Origin: an uncultured Myxococcales bacterium
Lineage (GTDB): Bacteria; Myxococcota_A; Bradymonadia; UBA7976; VGTA01
Assembly: GCA_937146725.1 (NCBI GenBank)
Contig: CAKZRU010000071.1
Coordinates: 1 to 64,000 of the forward strand
Reading direction: 5' to 3'
DNA length: 64,000 nucleotides
The notes under the pieces are model-generated. The model did not search any database and was not told the origin of the DNA. It saw nothing but the letters and a program-made list of their open reading frames with translations. How positions within the stretch are numbered: position 1 is the stretch's first letter; every line of letters starts with the position of its first letter. Shown piece by piece: positions 38,151 to 47,565 of the stretch. Made by a program: the position numbers and the translations under genes.

Positions 38151-39875
38151 ATGCTGATCATTCGTTCAAACTTAGCTTCTCTTAAAGCTCAAGCTAAGCT
38201 CAATAGTGCTTCTCGACAACTTTCTCGAGGCTTTGAAAGACTTTCTAGCGGCCTAAGGATTAACGCAGCTAAGGATGATGCGGCCGGTTTACAGATTTCA
38301 ACAAGAATGACCTCTCAAATCCGTGGTGCACGCCAATCGGTACGTAATGCAGGTGATGGTTTATCTTACCTACAGACGGCCGAGGGCGCCTTAGAAGAAA
38401 CGACTAACATTTTACAAAGAATGAGAGAGTTGGTGGTTCAGTCCGGAAATGAAATCCTTGGCGAGGCAGATCGACAATCCATTCAAGGTGAGCTCAATCA
38501 GCTACGGAGTGAACTTGACCGAATCAATGAGGCGACTCAATTTAATAATCAACAGGTATTTAGTCAGCATAAAACTGTTTCAGTAAAACAAAGCTTGGCC
38601 AATGGGGGTAAGCTCAATGGATATAAACTGCAGTATGAGCTTGATCTTGAGGCAGGTGCTCCTGCTGACTTTACCCAGCGTCGAGATGCTGTACTTGCTA
38701 ACCTAAAATCAAGTTGGCTTCAAGAAGCCGAAAGCTTGGTTGAAGAAAAGTTTGGCTTAATTGGCAATGGTGACACAATCAGAGTGACTTTTGATCCAGA
38801 GGCCGGTGACCCAGCCGGAGCAAATGCCCCCGGAGATATTGTGGCCTTTGTCGCTAGCTCTGATCCACAGCGCTTACACATTGATCTTAATGACTTCTCA
38901 ACCGACAATCAGCCTAATGGTGGTAATCCTCCACAATATAGCGATCGGGTTATCGCTCATGAGTTTGTACATATTGCCATGAACGCTACCGGTACTCGTC
39001 AAGCCAGTAATAGTGATAGCGCTTGGTTTAATGAGGGAGCCGCTGAGCTCTTGCATGGTGCCGCTGATACAAGACTCCGTGGTCAAACAGATGCGGCCAT
39101 TGCTGATATGGTGACTCATGCTTTTGATGCTCAAGGTTTTAATGGGAACGCCATTGATTATGGTGGAGCTTATATTGCAGCAGCTTACTTACATGATCAA
39201 GTGATACAAAATGGTGGCCAAGGCATTAAAGATGTTTTTGATGCCTTGCAATCCGGTAGTAGTTTTAACCAAACCTTAAGCTTAGCTGGCTATAATAATC
39301 GGGCTGACTTCGATGCTGACTTTATGGCCAATGGTGCAAGCTTTGGTCAATCCTTACGAGATCAATCTTTAGCCACTGGAGATACCGGCTCATCTCATGG
39401 GTCCATTCTGGGAGGCGGACAAGTATTCAACCAAGAATCGATCTTGGCCAATGAGGTGTATTCTGGCGAAGAAAAGAATGGTGGCGTTGCACTTAACCTA
39501 CAAATCGGTGGTGATGCTGGTGATGAACTCAGTACTTACATTGCCTCGTTTAATAGCCATGCCTTAGGCTTGGCCGAGCTTGATGTCACAGACTTTGATA
39601 ATGTGGAAGCCGCGCTATATGGTATGGATGATGCATTAAACTTTGTGTCTAAACAGCGTTCGCACATGGGGGCTTTACAAAATCGCTTAGAAAGTACGAT
39701 GAATTCTTTAGAAATCTTTGAAGAAAAAACGACCGGAAGCCGCTCACGAATTATGGATGCTGATTTTGCGTCAGAAACCGCCGAACTCACCCGAGCACAA
39801 ATCCTGCAACAAGCTTCTACCTCGATTTTGGCTCAAGCCAACGGAAGCTCACAGTTGGTACTCTCGCTCCTATAG
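38151..39875 (+). CDS. Flagellinolysin: flagellin with internal zinc metalloprotease domain
   Basis: A 574-aa flagellin. Residues of about 1-140 are the conserved D0/D1 part (RSNLASLKAQAKLN, RLSSGLRINAAKDDAAGLQIS, GDGLSYLQTAEGALEE). About 490-574 are the matching C-terminal coil (MGALQNRLESTMNSL, then ILAQANGSSQLVLSLL). The variable middle (about 150-430) holds H270-E-F-V-H274 and WFNEGAAE (E295), the HExxH...E zinc site of a gluzincin peptidase. This is the domain plan of flagellinolysins, which assemble into proteolytic flagella in diverse bacteria. All three ligands and the catalytic Glu271 are present, so activity is likely. AAGAGA lies 9 bases upstream of the ATG. No other flagellar gene is in the window. 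Confidence 0.93.
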   Translation: MLIIRSNLASLKAQAKLNSASRQLSRGFERLSSGLRINAAKDDAAGLQISTRMTSQIRGARQSVRNAGDGLSYLQTAEGALEETTNILQRMRELVVQSGNEILGEADRQSIQGELNQLRSELDRINEATQFNNQQVFSQHKTVSVKQSLANGGKLNGYKLQYELDLEAGAPADFTQRRDAVLANLKSSWLQEAESLVEEKFGLIGNGDTIRVTFDPEAGDPAGANAPGDIVAFVASSDPQRLHIDLNDFSTDNQPNGGNPPQYSDRVIAHEFVHIAMNATGTRQASNSDSAWFNEGAAELLHGAADTRLRGQTDAAIADMVTHAFDAQGFNGNAIDYGGAYIAAAYLHDQVIQNGGQGIKDVFDALQSGSSFNQTLSLAGYNNRADFDADFMANGASFGQSLRDQSLATGDTGSSHGSILGGGQVFNQESILANEVYSGEEKNGGVALNLQIGGDAGDELSTYIASFNSHALGLAELDVTDFDNVEAALYGMDDALNFVSKQRSHMGALQNRLESTMNSLEIFEEKTTGSRSRIMDADFASETAELTRAQILQQASTSILAQANGSSQLVLSLL

Positions 39876-39877
39876 CC

Positions 39878-40471
39878 TTACTCAAGCTTATTGGGACGGG
39901 TGAACAACAATAGATAAGTCCAAGAGATGAGTAAATCCACCAAAGCCACATAAGTAGGAAGATTGGCTTGATAGACTTCAACAGTTATTCCTAACGCCGA
40001 GGCGATGCTTAAGCTCATTGTTGCTGAAAAGCTTGTGAGTTGTAAGCAGGCTAGTATCAAGGCTATCCACCAAAGACCTGCTGATAAAGAGGCTAAGCCA
40101 AAGCCAAGAAACATACATAAAAACAAGGCAATTCCTAGTTTTTTACCCGTTTCATTAAAGAGTAACCAGTTACGCTCACCTTGTAATTCTTCCTCGCTAG
40201 GTGGCATAAAGCTTTCATCATCTCTTTGCTGATGATAGCTATTTAATAAGCTTAAACCATCATCTTTACGGGCTTTGGGTACAAGAACGCGTAACTGAAT
40301 ATGGCCACCAATAAATCCGAGCATACGGCGGTGATTACGCCCTTGAATTAATACCGGAATATCTTGGCTATCAAACAAGGAACTGACAATTTCAGCATCT
40401 CCATCATAGCTTAAATGGCCAATCATGATCCATTCTTCACGCTCTAACTCTGCCTCTTTGTCTTTTAACAT
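39878..40471 (-). CDS. DUF2007-like membrane protein
   Basis: 197 aa. The N-terminal 70 residues resemble the DUF2007 'putative signal-transducing' fold (a DGDAEIVSSLFDSQDIPVLIQG pattern split by HRRMLG, then LRVLVPKA). The rest has three to four hydrophobic helices. AGAGG sits five bases before ATG 40471, so I prefer it to the GTG at 40477. Its stop is two bases from the flagellinolysin stop on the other strand, so the two transcripts converge and probably overlap. Function unknown. Confidence 0.72.
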   Translation of the reverse strand: MLKDKEAELEREEWIMIGHLSYDGDAEIVSSLFDSQDIPVLIQGRNHRRMLGFIGGHIQLRVLVPKARKDDGLSLLNSYHQQRDDESFMPPSEEELQGERNWLLFNETGKKLGIALFLCMFLGFGLASLSAGLWWIALILACLQLTSFSATMSLSIASALGITVEVYQANLPTYVALVDLLISWTYLLLFTRPNKLE

Positions 40472-40501
40472 CTTCACCTCTCTATTTGTCTCACTAAGAA
40501 A

Positions 40502-41809
40502 TCAAAAAATAATCGCTATTTTGTGAGGGTTTAGAACTTTAACAATCCCTTTTAATAAGTGACAGGCATATAGCCATGTCTCTAACCAAAGTGCCCAGCT
40601 TTGATCTTTTTCTAAATTACGTGCTATCCCCAAGGAATGATTAGAGTCAAAACTTAATACCTTCCAATGTTTGAGGACTTGATCAAAGTCTACATCCTGT
40701 GCTTCATCAAAACAAAGACTTAAACAGTATTGGGCTTGATCGGGCAATAAGCGACCGCAATCACCATGTAAGAGTTCATTGAGATTAATTTGTGCCTGAT
40801 CAAGTGGCTGTAGGGTGCAAGAGATCGGCTTGGCTTGCGCCTTTTTCAGCTGACTTGCCTTGAGTAAATGCTTATTGAGTGAACTCAAATACAACAGGGA
40901 CCATTCAAGCCCTAAAAAACACACTTTCTTTGCAAACTGATCGCTCTGTTCCGCTTCTCGAACAAATGCTTGTGAACACTCAAACTGATATAAAGTGCTT
41001 AAAGAGTTGAGCTGACTCATTTCATCAAACCCATCGAATAGGCTTTGGGTGTTGGTATACCAAGTTAAAGGAATGCTCTCAGAATATTTTGGGGCCAGTC
41101 GTTCTTCTAAAAAGCTCATTAAGTTTGGTAATTCCGCAAGCACATCATTTAAAAGTTCATGTGGCTCTGCAAAGTCCAACATTTGAGGAAGGGCTTTAAA
41201 TAAAAACATCCGATTAGCTAAATCATGCTTTAGACCAAAACGAGTCGTGTTCTGAGATACATATAAGGCCTGCTTAAAACGTTCTTCTACTCTCCGACAG
41301 CGTAAGCGATAAAAGGACTTAGATTCACCAGAAGCGGATCCAGTTTGACTGTGATTTATACTATTTATACTCGCTTCTTGATTAGTCGAAGATCTTTTTT
41401 GAGCTAGCTCGGCATTAAACTGCTCTCTTAAAGTATTACTAAGCCAATTAGGTAGTATACTTAACTCTGAAAAAACCCATAAGTCTTCATTACTTAAGCC
41501 AAACCCCTCATACGTAGACCCAATGGATAATCTGCATGGGAAGCTTATCGTAATAGACTGACTAAGTCTTTCTCTTAAAGAGGGTAAACTTTTTAAAAAC
41601 CACTGCTGAAAGCTTTTTTCATACCCTTGAGTCAGCGCTTGCTGAAATAGGCATTGTTTATCTGAGATAAGAATATCATTGCTCAATGTACCTATAAAAT
41701 GGCCTTGATGATCTAAAAGAATATCAACACAGGGTAGCGCTAATCCCGACTGCACCGACAAAGACTCCATAGCTTGTGCTAAGGTCAAAGTATTTAAGGC
41801 TTTACTCAT
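40502..41809 (-). CDS. Unknown protein, possibly a degenerate histidine kinase-like protein
   Basis: 435 aa, not recognised. The middle has LKHDLANRMFLFKALPQML (near residue 194), reminiscent of an H-box (HDLRN) with following helix. The C-terminus has SNHSLGIARNL, loosely like a GLGLA box of a GHKL ATPase, but no clear N- or G1-box is seen. It begins four bases after uvrD ends and lies 30 bases before the DUF2007-like gene, so it is likely in the glmS-uvrD operon. Sensor function is a weak guess. Confidence 0.6.
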   Translation of the reverse strand: MSKALNTLTLAQAMESLSVQSGLALPCVDILLDHQGHFIGTLSNDILISDKQCLFQQALTQGYEKSFQQWFLKSLPSLRERLSQSITISFPCRLSIGSTYEGFGLSNEDLWVFSELSILPNWLSNTLREQFNAELAQKRSSTNQEASINSINHSQTGSASGESKSFYRLRCRRVEERFKQALYVSQNTTRFGLKHDLANRMFLFKALPQMLDFAEPHELLNDVLAELPNLMSFLEERLAPKYSESIPLTWYTNTQSLFDGFDEMSQLNSLSTLYQFECSQAFVREAEQSDQFAKKVCFLGLEWSLLYLSSLNKHLLKASQLKKAQAKPISCTLQPLDQAQINLNELLHGDCGRLLPDQAQYCLSLCFDEAQDVDFDQVLKHWKVLSFDSNHSLGIARNLEKDQSWALWLETWLYACHLLKGIVKVLNPHKIAIIF

Positions 41810-41813
41810 GGGA

Positions 41814-44198
41814 TTACTCTTCTTCTTGAATCAAGGTCAAAAAGGCGCTCAAGATTACCTTATCACTATGAGGAAAGCGTACTCGAGCGGCTTCACCACG
41901 GCTTTTACGTTCAACAGAGATCACCTCACCCAAGCCATAGGTTTTATGCGAGACCTTCATACCAACTTGCAAGCTTTGCTGTGCTTGAGCCTTATAAGCA
42001 GAGTTGATCTGTTGCTCGGTTTGACGCTTGATTTGATGATCGGTTTGATGCTCGTTTCTTTTGGCAGCCGGCGTACGGACTTGAGGTCTATGAGTTTGAG
42101 TAGAAGTTAAGCGAGTATTAGTTTGCGTTCTTGGTCGGCTTGAGGACTTTTTGGGTGTGTATTCTTTAACCGTTTGCCCCCCTTGTGCCCAAGCCCTAAG
42201 TCCGCTTTGAGGACGGATTTTTCTAAGTAAACTCTGATCTATCTCACTCAGAAATTGACTCATCATTTGAGGTTGATTACGTCCATGTATGCTACGGCGT
42301 TCAGCATGGCTCAAGACCAGCATTTTTTCTGCTCGAGTCACCGCCACATAAAATAAACGTCTTTCTTCTTCGAGTTCAGCATGACCACCACGGCGGGCAT
42401 TAGGGAATAAATCTTCTTCAAGGCCAATCAAAAAGACAACCGGAAACTCTAAGCCCTTTGCTGCATGCACTGTCATTAAGCTTACAGCGCCTTGTTGGGC
42501 ATCCGCTGACTCATCGCTATTTGCTTCATCTTCGCTGACTAACTTAACCTGCTCAAGAAAGGCAAACCAGCTCGGATCTGAACTTCGGTCATCAAAGTCA
42601 CGAATCAGCTCGATCAACCGAGAAATATTTTCTGCTTTTGCTCGACGTGTCTCATCAACCATGTCCTTAAGATATTCTGGATGATAGAGTTGAGCTTGCT
42701 TTAATAAGGCTTCAGCTTGTTCAGCCAAACGATCATGATCAAGATAATCTCCCTCGGTATAAAGCTTGTGAAATTCCTGTAAACCTGCCTGCGCTTTACC
42801 CCGTATTACCCCCATTCGTCCTGCTTCTTGAGCGGCAGCAAATAAATGAATATTTAGCTCAGCTGCAATTTGAATGACACGGGATAAACTAGTCTTGCCG
42901 ACACCTCTTGCTTCACTCGCAATCGCTCGTTGATAGGCAATCACATCATGAGGGTTAATGAGTAAACGAAGATAAGCAAGGGCATCTTTGATTTCAGCTC
43001 GTTCAAAAAAATGACGTCCACGCACAATCACATATGGAATGGAATAAGCCGAGCCAACAAAGGTATTCTCCAGGGTTAAAGATAAAGAGTTTGCTCGATA
43101 TAAGATGGCAATATCCGAATATTTATAGCGCTTGCTTGCGACCAAGTTGGTAATTTGCCTTGCCACAAAATCAGCTTCATCATAGTCGCTACTCGCGGTG
43201 TAAAGAGTAATTTTTTGACCTTGATCCTGCTCTGTCCATAATTGCTTACCCAGTCGATTTGAATTGTAACGAATGACTCCATTGGCTGCACTTAAGATAT
43301 TGCCTTGGCTGCGATAGTTTTGCTGAAGCTTATAGGTTTTAGCGCTTGGGAAATACTGATTAAAGCCAAGTATATTATTTACTTCTGCACCACGCCAAGC
43401 ATAGATCGATTGATCATCATCTCCCACTACAAACAAATCGGCATCTGGTGGGCATAATGCCTGTAATAACATCAGTTGAGATTTATTTGTATCTTGGAAC
43501 TCATCGACTAAAACCCAAGCAAAAAGTTGGCGATAATGACTCTTTAAGGCTTCATCTTCTAAAAGGAGCTTTAAGGGCTTAACGATCAAGTCGCCAAAAT
43601 CAAAAGCATCAGCACGCTTGAGTGCTTCTTCATAGGCCCATCCAAGTCTTTTTACATCTACACCCGGACGGCTATCTAAAGGAGGACAATAAGCTGCTGT
43701 CGCATGTTCACCAAGTTGCTTGGCTGTATCAAAAGCCGCACATAAATCTAACAAGGCTTCACGTTCTAGCTCAACTTTTTGCTGTTTCAGAACCTCTTTG
43801 ATTAATTTAAGTTGATCATCTCGATCATAGATCAAAAACTGTTCACTGCGGTCAGCCAAACTTGCATGCCGTCTCAAAAAAGAAGCACCAAAAGCGTGAA
43901 AAGTTTGAAGAGTCACCTGACCTTGAGTCGGAATATTGGCAGTTTGTAATGTGGAGGCAACTCGCTCTTTCATTTCTCGAGCGGCCTTATTGGTAAAGGT
44001 TAAAGCAAGAATATTAGTTGCTGATACCCCTACAGAAATTAATCCTGCAATACGTTGAGTGAGTACTCTTGTTTTTCCGCTTCCGGCCCCTGCCAAGACG
44101 AGTGCTGGTCCTCTGCCGTGCAAAACCGCAGCAGTTTGCTCTTTATTTAGACCAGCAATCAAAGCATCAGGAATGGGAGGTGCATCTACCGGACGCAT
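41814..44198 (-). CDS. uvrD: ATP-dependent DNA helicase UvrD/PcrA
   Basis: SF1A 3'-5' helicase for repair and replication restart. Motifs: Q-motif LNKEQTAAV, Walker A AGAGSGKTRVLTQR, II VDEFQDTNKSQ, III GDDDQSIYAWRGA, IV LQQNYRS, V TVHAAKGLEFPVVFL, VI EERRLFYVAVTRA. After about residue 650 comes a basic, Gln/Thr-rich linker and a Tudor-like tail (GMKVSHKTYGLGEVISVE), as in PcrA. ATG 44198 is preferred to TTG 44207; it begins one base after the glmS stop. Confidence 0.94.
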   Translation of the reverse strand: MRPVDAPPIPDALIAGLNKEQTAAVLHGRGPALVLAGAGSGKTRVLTQRIAGLISVGVSATNILALTFTNKAAREMKERVASTLQTANIPTQGQVTLQTFHAFGASFLRRHASLADRSEQFLIYDRDDQLKLIKEVLKQQKVELEREALLDLCAAFDTAKQLGEHATAAYCPPLDSRPGVDVKRLGWAYEEALKRADAFDFGDLIVKPLKLLLEDEALKSHYRQLFAWVLVDEFQDTNKSQLMLLQALCPPDADLFVVGDDDQSIYAWRGAEVNNILGFNQYFPSAKTYKLQQNYRSQGNILSAANGVIRYNSNRLGKQLWTEQDQGQKITLYTASSDYDEADFVARQITNLVASKRYKYSDIAILYRANSLSLTLENTFVGSAYSIPYVIVRGRHFFERAEIKDALAYLRLLINPHDVIAYQRAIASEARGVGKTSLSRVIQIAAELNIHLFAAAQEAGRMGVIRGKAQAGLQEFHKLYTEGDYLDHDRLAEQAEALLKQAQLYHPEYLKDMVDETRRAKAENISRLIELIRDFDDRSSDPSWFAFLEQVKLVSEDEANSDESADAQQGAVSLMTVHAAKGLEFPVVFLIGLEEDLFPNARRGGHAELEEERRLFYVAVTRAEKMLVLSHAERRSIHGRNQPQMMSQFLSEIDQSLLRKIRPQSGLRAWAQGGQTVKEYTPKKSSSRPRTQTNTRLTSTQTHRPQVRTPAAKRNEHQTDHQIKRQTEQQINSAYKAQAQQSLQVGMKVSHKTYGLGEVISVERKSRGEAARVRFPHSDKVILSAFLTLIQEEE

Positions 44199-44199
44199 G

Positions 44200-46041
44200 T
44201 TACTCAACCGTTACACTCTTTGCCAAATTACGTGGTTGATCAACATCAGTCCCCTTGAGGTCGGCAACATCATAGGCTAAGAGTTGCAAGGGCAAGGTAC
44301 TTAAAAGAGCAAGAAGGCTTTCTGGCGCATCCGGAATCCATAACTGCTCATCGGATTGATCGATGATCTCTGTATCGCTTGCCGAAGCTAAGGCAATCAC
44401 TCTGCCACCTCGTGCCCGAACCTCTTGCAAGTTGGATAAGGTTTTTTCGTAATGAGAGTCCTTGGGACAAATCACAATCACAGGCATTTCCTCATCAATC
44501 AAGGCAATCGGTCCGTGTTTCATTTCTCCAGCTGCATATCCCTCTGCATGTATATAACTGATTTCTTTGAGTTTTAGTGCTCCTTCCAATGCGATTGAAT
44601 GCTGCTCTCCACGACCTAAGTACAAGCAGTGTCGGGTATTCATTATCCCCTTAGCCACTTCGCGCACTTGGTCACGACTCTTCAGGATTTCCTCAAGTAA
44701 ACGAGGTAATTGTGCAATCGCTTCTACTTCTGCTTGTGCTTGCTCAGAACTGACTCGATTTAATAGGCGACCTAAATGAATGGCCAAAAGCTTGAGAGCG
44801 ACCACTTGCGTAGAGAATGCTTTAGTACTTGCCACACTGATTTCTGGTCCTGCATGAGTATAAATGACATCATCACAGGCTCTTGCAATACTGCTTTCCA
44901 TCACATTACAAATACTCATGGTATAAGCACCACGACGTTTGGCTTCAAGTAAAGCGGCATAGGTATCAGCCGTTTCTCCCGACTGACTCACTACAATCAT
45001 AAGAGTATTTTCATCCACAACCGGATCGCGATACCTAAACTCACTGGCTAAATCAACTTCAACCGGAATGCGCAGTTTCTTTTCTAGATCACGTTTGGCG
45101 ACTAAGCCCGCATGCCAAGCTGTTCCACAAGCACAAATATAGATTCTATTAATGTGTGCCAAGCGCTCTGCATCAAGTTGGACTTCACTTAAACTCACTT
45201 CACCGCTCGCAAGCAATAGTCTACCGGCACAGGTGTCAATAATGGCACGAGGTTGCTCAAAGATTTCTTTAAGCATAAAGTGCTTATAACCACCTTTTTC
45301 AGCTTGAGCCGGACTCCAATTAATTCGCTTAACCGGACGCTCTACAAAAGCCCCATGATCATCCAAAAGCTGTATTTCATCGCTTTTGACCAATACGCGA
45401 TCACCTTCTTCTAAGAAGATGACTTCTCGAGTATAGCTTAAAAGAGCGGAGACATCACTTGCAATAAAGGTTTCATCTTCACCAATCCCCACCACCATAG
45501 GACTTCCTTGTCTAGCCGCAAAGATCTGATCTGGGAAGTCGGCAGAAATAACGACAAAAGCATAAGAACCTTCAATGACAGTTAAAGCGGATTGACAAGC
45601 ATTTAGAAGACCATCAGGATCACTCGTATCAAGTCGTTCTGCAATGAGATGGCTAAAGACTTCAGTATCGGTTTCAGAATGAAACTCTACTCCTTTTTTC
45701 ATAAGGGTAGCCTTTAGCTCGAGATGATTTTCAATAATCCCATTATGAACGACAGTCACTGAACCCACTGTATGCGGATGAGCATTCGCTTCCGATGGAC
45801 GTCCATGAGTGGCCCAACGCGTATGACCAATTCCAATTTGACCATTGACCGGTTCACTCTGCAATCGAGATTGTAAGTTTCTGAGTTTACCCACCGATCG
45901 ACGCACTTGTAAGCTTGCTGAAGCTCGATCTAATACCGCAATCCCTGCCGAGTCATAGCCTCTATATTCAAGCTTAGATAGGCCACTTAGTAATACTTCT
46001 GAGGCCTCATGCTGACCTACATACCCAACGATCCCACACAT
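44200..46041 (-). CDS. glmS: Glutamine--fructose-6-phosphate aminotransferase
   Basis: Makes glucosamine-6-phosphate for peptidoglycan and LPS. N-terminal Ntn glutaminase (Cys2 of MCGIVGYVG, then TRWATHG and HNGIIENH). C-terminal two SIS domains (CACGTAWHAG, SQSGETADTYAAL, STKAFSTQ, and EGALKLKEISYIHAEGYAAGE) ending LAKSVTVE. 613 aa is normal. No glmS riboswitch is visible: only 11 bases separate it from the upstream lipoprotein gene. Confidence 0.96.
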   Translation of the reverse strand: MCGIVGYVGQHEASEVLLSGLSKLEYRGYDSAGIAVLDRASASLQVRRSVGKLRNLQSRLQSEPVNGQIGIGHTRWATHGRPSEANAHPHTVGSVTVVHNGIIENHLELKATLMKKGVEFHSETDTEVFSHLIAERLDTSDPDGLLNACQSALTVIEGSYAFVVISADFPDQIFAARQGSPMVVGIGEDETFIASDVSALLSYTREVIFLEEGDRVLVKSDEIQLLDDHGAFVERPVKRINWSPAQAEKGGYKHFMLKEIFEQPRAIIDTCAGRLLLASGEVSLSEVQLDAERLAHINRIYICACGTAWHAGLVAKRDLEKKLRIPVEVDLASEFRYRDPVVDENTLMIVVSQSGETADTYAALLEAKRRGAYTMSICNVMESSIARACDDVIYTHAGPEISVASTKAFSTQVVALKLLAIHLGRLLNRVSSEQAQAEVEAIAQLPRLLEEILKSRDQVREVAKGIMNTRHCLYLGRGEQHSIALEGALKLKEISYIHAEGYAAGEMKHGPIALIDEEMPVIVICPKDSHYEKTLSNLQEVRARGGRVIALASASDTEIIDQSDEQLWIPDAPESLLALLSTLPLQLLAYDVADLKGTDVDQPRNLAKSVTVE

Positions 46042-46052
46042 TAGCGCTTACC

Positions 46053-47483
46053 TCACTCTTCACAAGGAGCAATTGGAGCTGTCATCACCACAGTCTCACT
46101 AGAAAATAAACCGGTTGGTTGTGGATTTAAGTCAGCTGTAAATAGCGCTCTTAAAGCCGATGCATTCCCTCTTAAACTCAGTTCTGTATAAAGGTGTTCT
46201 TCATGGTTAACGATCACAGAAGGAAGCACTTGACCGAGTTGATTGATGCGCGAAACTCCAAGAATAGACTCCGCACCACCTAAAGGAGACTGAGACCAAG
46301 AGATCGCAAATAAGCTAGGAGGTACCCATGAAACTTCATGTAAGGTCAGGTCAGTTGTACCGTCCATCACAAAGAAACGACCAATTTCATTCAGTGTTTC
46401 ATCAAGTAGGCGCATACCAATGATTTGTCGTGGTAGCGGATCAAGAGAAGTCGGATCTGGGAAGGTCCAAGCCATAGAGTAAATCCCATTGCCATAAGCC
46501 AAACTCAGTTTACCACTTGCCTTAACTTCAGAAAAGGTACGCACTTCTGAAATCGCTTCACCTTGATCATTAAGAGTTGCAACAGAAATATCATACTCAC
46601 GACTGTCAGCACTTGGGCGGGTTAACCAAGCAACACTCCAGCCGCCACCAGTAAATGCCACAACAGGAGATCTATTATTACTTTGTGCAAGAACTTCAGG
46701 AGCCGAAGCTAGGCCCATTTGATTGAAGGTAATCGCTGAGATCTTTTGTGCTTCACTCATCACCAAGATTCCACCAAAGCCATCGGCCCATGCAGAGTGT
46801 ATTGAGGTCACATTAAAGCTTTGATTCACGCCTAAGGGTTCATTTTGAGCTACGCCCATTTCATCAAAGGTCTGTAAATAAACTCCTTCGTTATTTAACA
46901 GCTCGCTGCGTTGATTCACCCATACAAGAACGACTCCATTAGATGTACCATGAAGCTTATATTGACCTCCTTTGGCTCGTGCGACTTGAACGGCCTCACC
47001 TTGTGCTTGGAAGTCGGCATCCAAGTGTTGCAAATGTAAGTAATTAATATCACTTGGACTTTCGTCTATGGCAGTCAACCAAGAGATCATCCAAGTCCCA
47101 TCACTCAGTTCTACCATTTGTGGTGCGGTAAAAGGGCCGGCTCCTGATAAGCTTAAAGTGGAGAAATCCTCGGTGTAGCCATAATTTTGTCCACCACGAC
47201 AAATAGGACCGGTCATCATGTCACCAGCCATCATATCACCGGCCATCATGTCACCGGCCATCATGTCACCAGCCACCATATCACCGGCCACCATGTCACC
47301 GGCCATCACTTCACCGGCCATCATGTCACCAGCCATCATTTCACCGGCAACCATATCACCAGCCATCATTTCACCGGCCATGGTTGGACTTGGGTCATCA
47401 CTATCACACCCCAAAATGTAAAAGCTATATGACAGAATTAACATCGCTCTGATGCATGATAAGGGGATTGAATTAACCTTCAT
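46053..47483 (-). CDS. Repeat-bearing surface lipoprotein
   Basis: 476 aa, predicted lipoprotein (YILGC, Cys26). Directly after the lipobox come 11 pentapeptides of the MAGDM/MAGEM type (35-89). Residues of about 95-476 form a beta-rich, probable propeller domain with recurring DGTWMISWLT, NGVVLVWVNQ, GGGWSVAWLTR and PSLFAISWSQ. No enzyme motif is seen. The 11-base gap to glmS and shared strand suggest co-transcription. Function unknown; likely exposed at the cell surface. Confidence 0.8.
   Translation of the reverse strand: MKVNSIPLSCIRAMLILSYSFYILGCDSDDPSPTMAGEMMAGDMVAGEMMAGDMMAGEVMAGDMVAGDMVAGDMMAGDMMAGDMMAGDMMTGPICRGGQNYGYTEDFSTLSLSGAGPFTAPQMVELSDGTWMISWLTAIDESPSDINYLHLQHLDADFQAQGEAVQVARAKGGQYKLHGTSNGVVLVWVNQRSELLNNEGVYLQTFDEMGVAQNEPLGVNQSFNVTSIHSAWADGFGGILVMSEAQKISAITFNQMGLASAPEVLAQSNNRSPVVAFTGGGWSVAWLTRPSADSREYDISVATLNDQGEAISEVRTFSEVKASGKLSLAYGNGIYSMAWTFPDPTSLDPLPRQIIGMRLLDETLNEIGRFFVMDGTTDLTLHEVSWVPPSLFAISWSQSPLGGAESILGVSRINQLGQVLPSVIVNHEEHLYTELSLRGNASALRALFTADLNPQPTGLFSSETVVMTAPIAPCEE
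47217..47381 (-). repeat. 15-bp coding tandem repeat, 11 units
   Basis: Eleven 15-base units encoding (M/V)AG(D/E)(M/V) immediately after the lipobox of the lipoprotein. The other frames of this stretch also read as repeats, which explains spurious opposite-strand ORFs. Confidence 0.97.
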
Positions 47484-47565
47484 ATTTAACCTACGTATTC
47501 TTATTTTAACTTATAAAACAATATTATTTTTTGAGTGATCCTCTTTGGACATGTACCAAAATGGC

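Noticed and set aside
39871..39885. Shared terminator between the convergent flagellinolysin and DUF2007-like genes
   Set aside because: The stops are two bases apart and no hairpin with a T-run is seen in either direction.
44200..46052. glmS ribozyme/riboswitch
   Set aside because: Only 11 bases separate glmS from the upstream gene, and no such fold fits there.
47187..47432. Two plus-strand ORFs made of HH- or ISPA-type repeats
   Set aside because: Antisense readings of the MAGDM repeat; each frame of a 15-bp repeat is open by nature.
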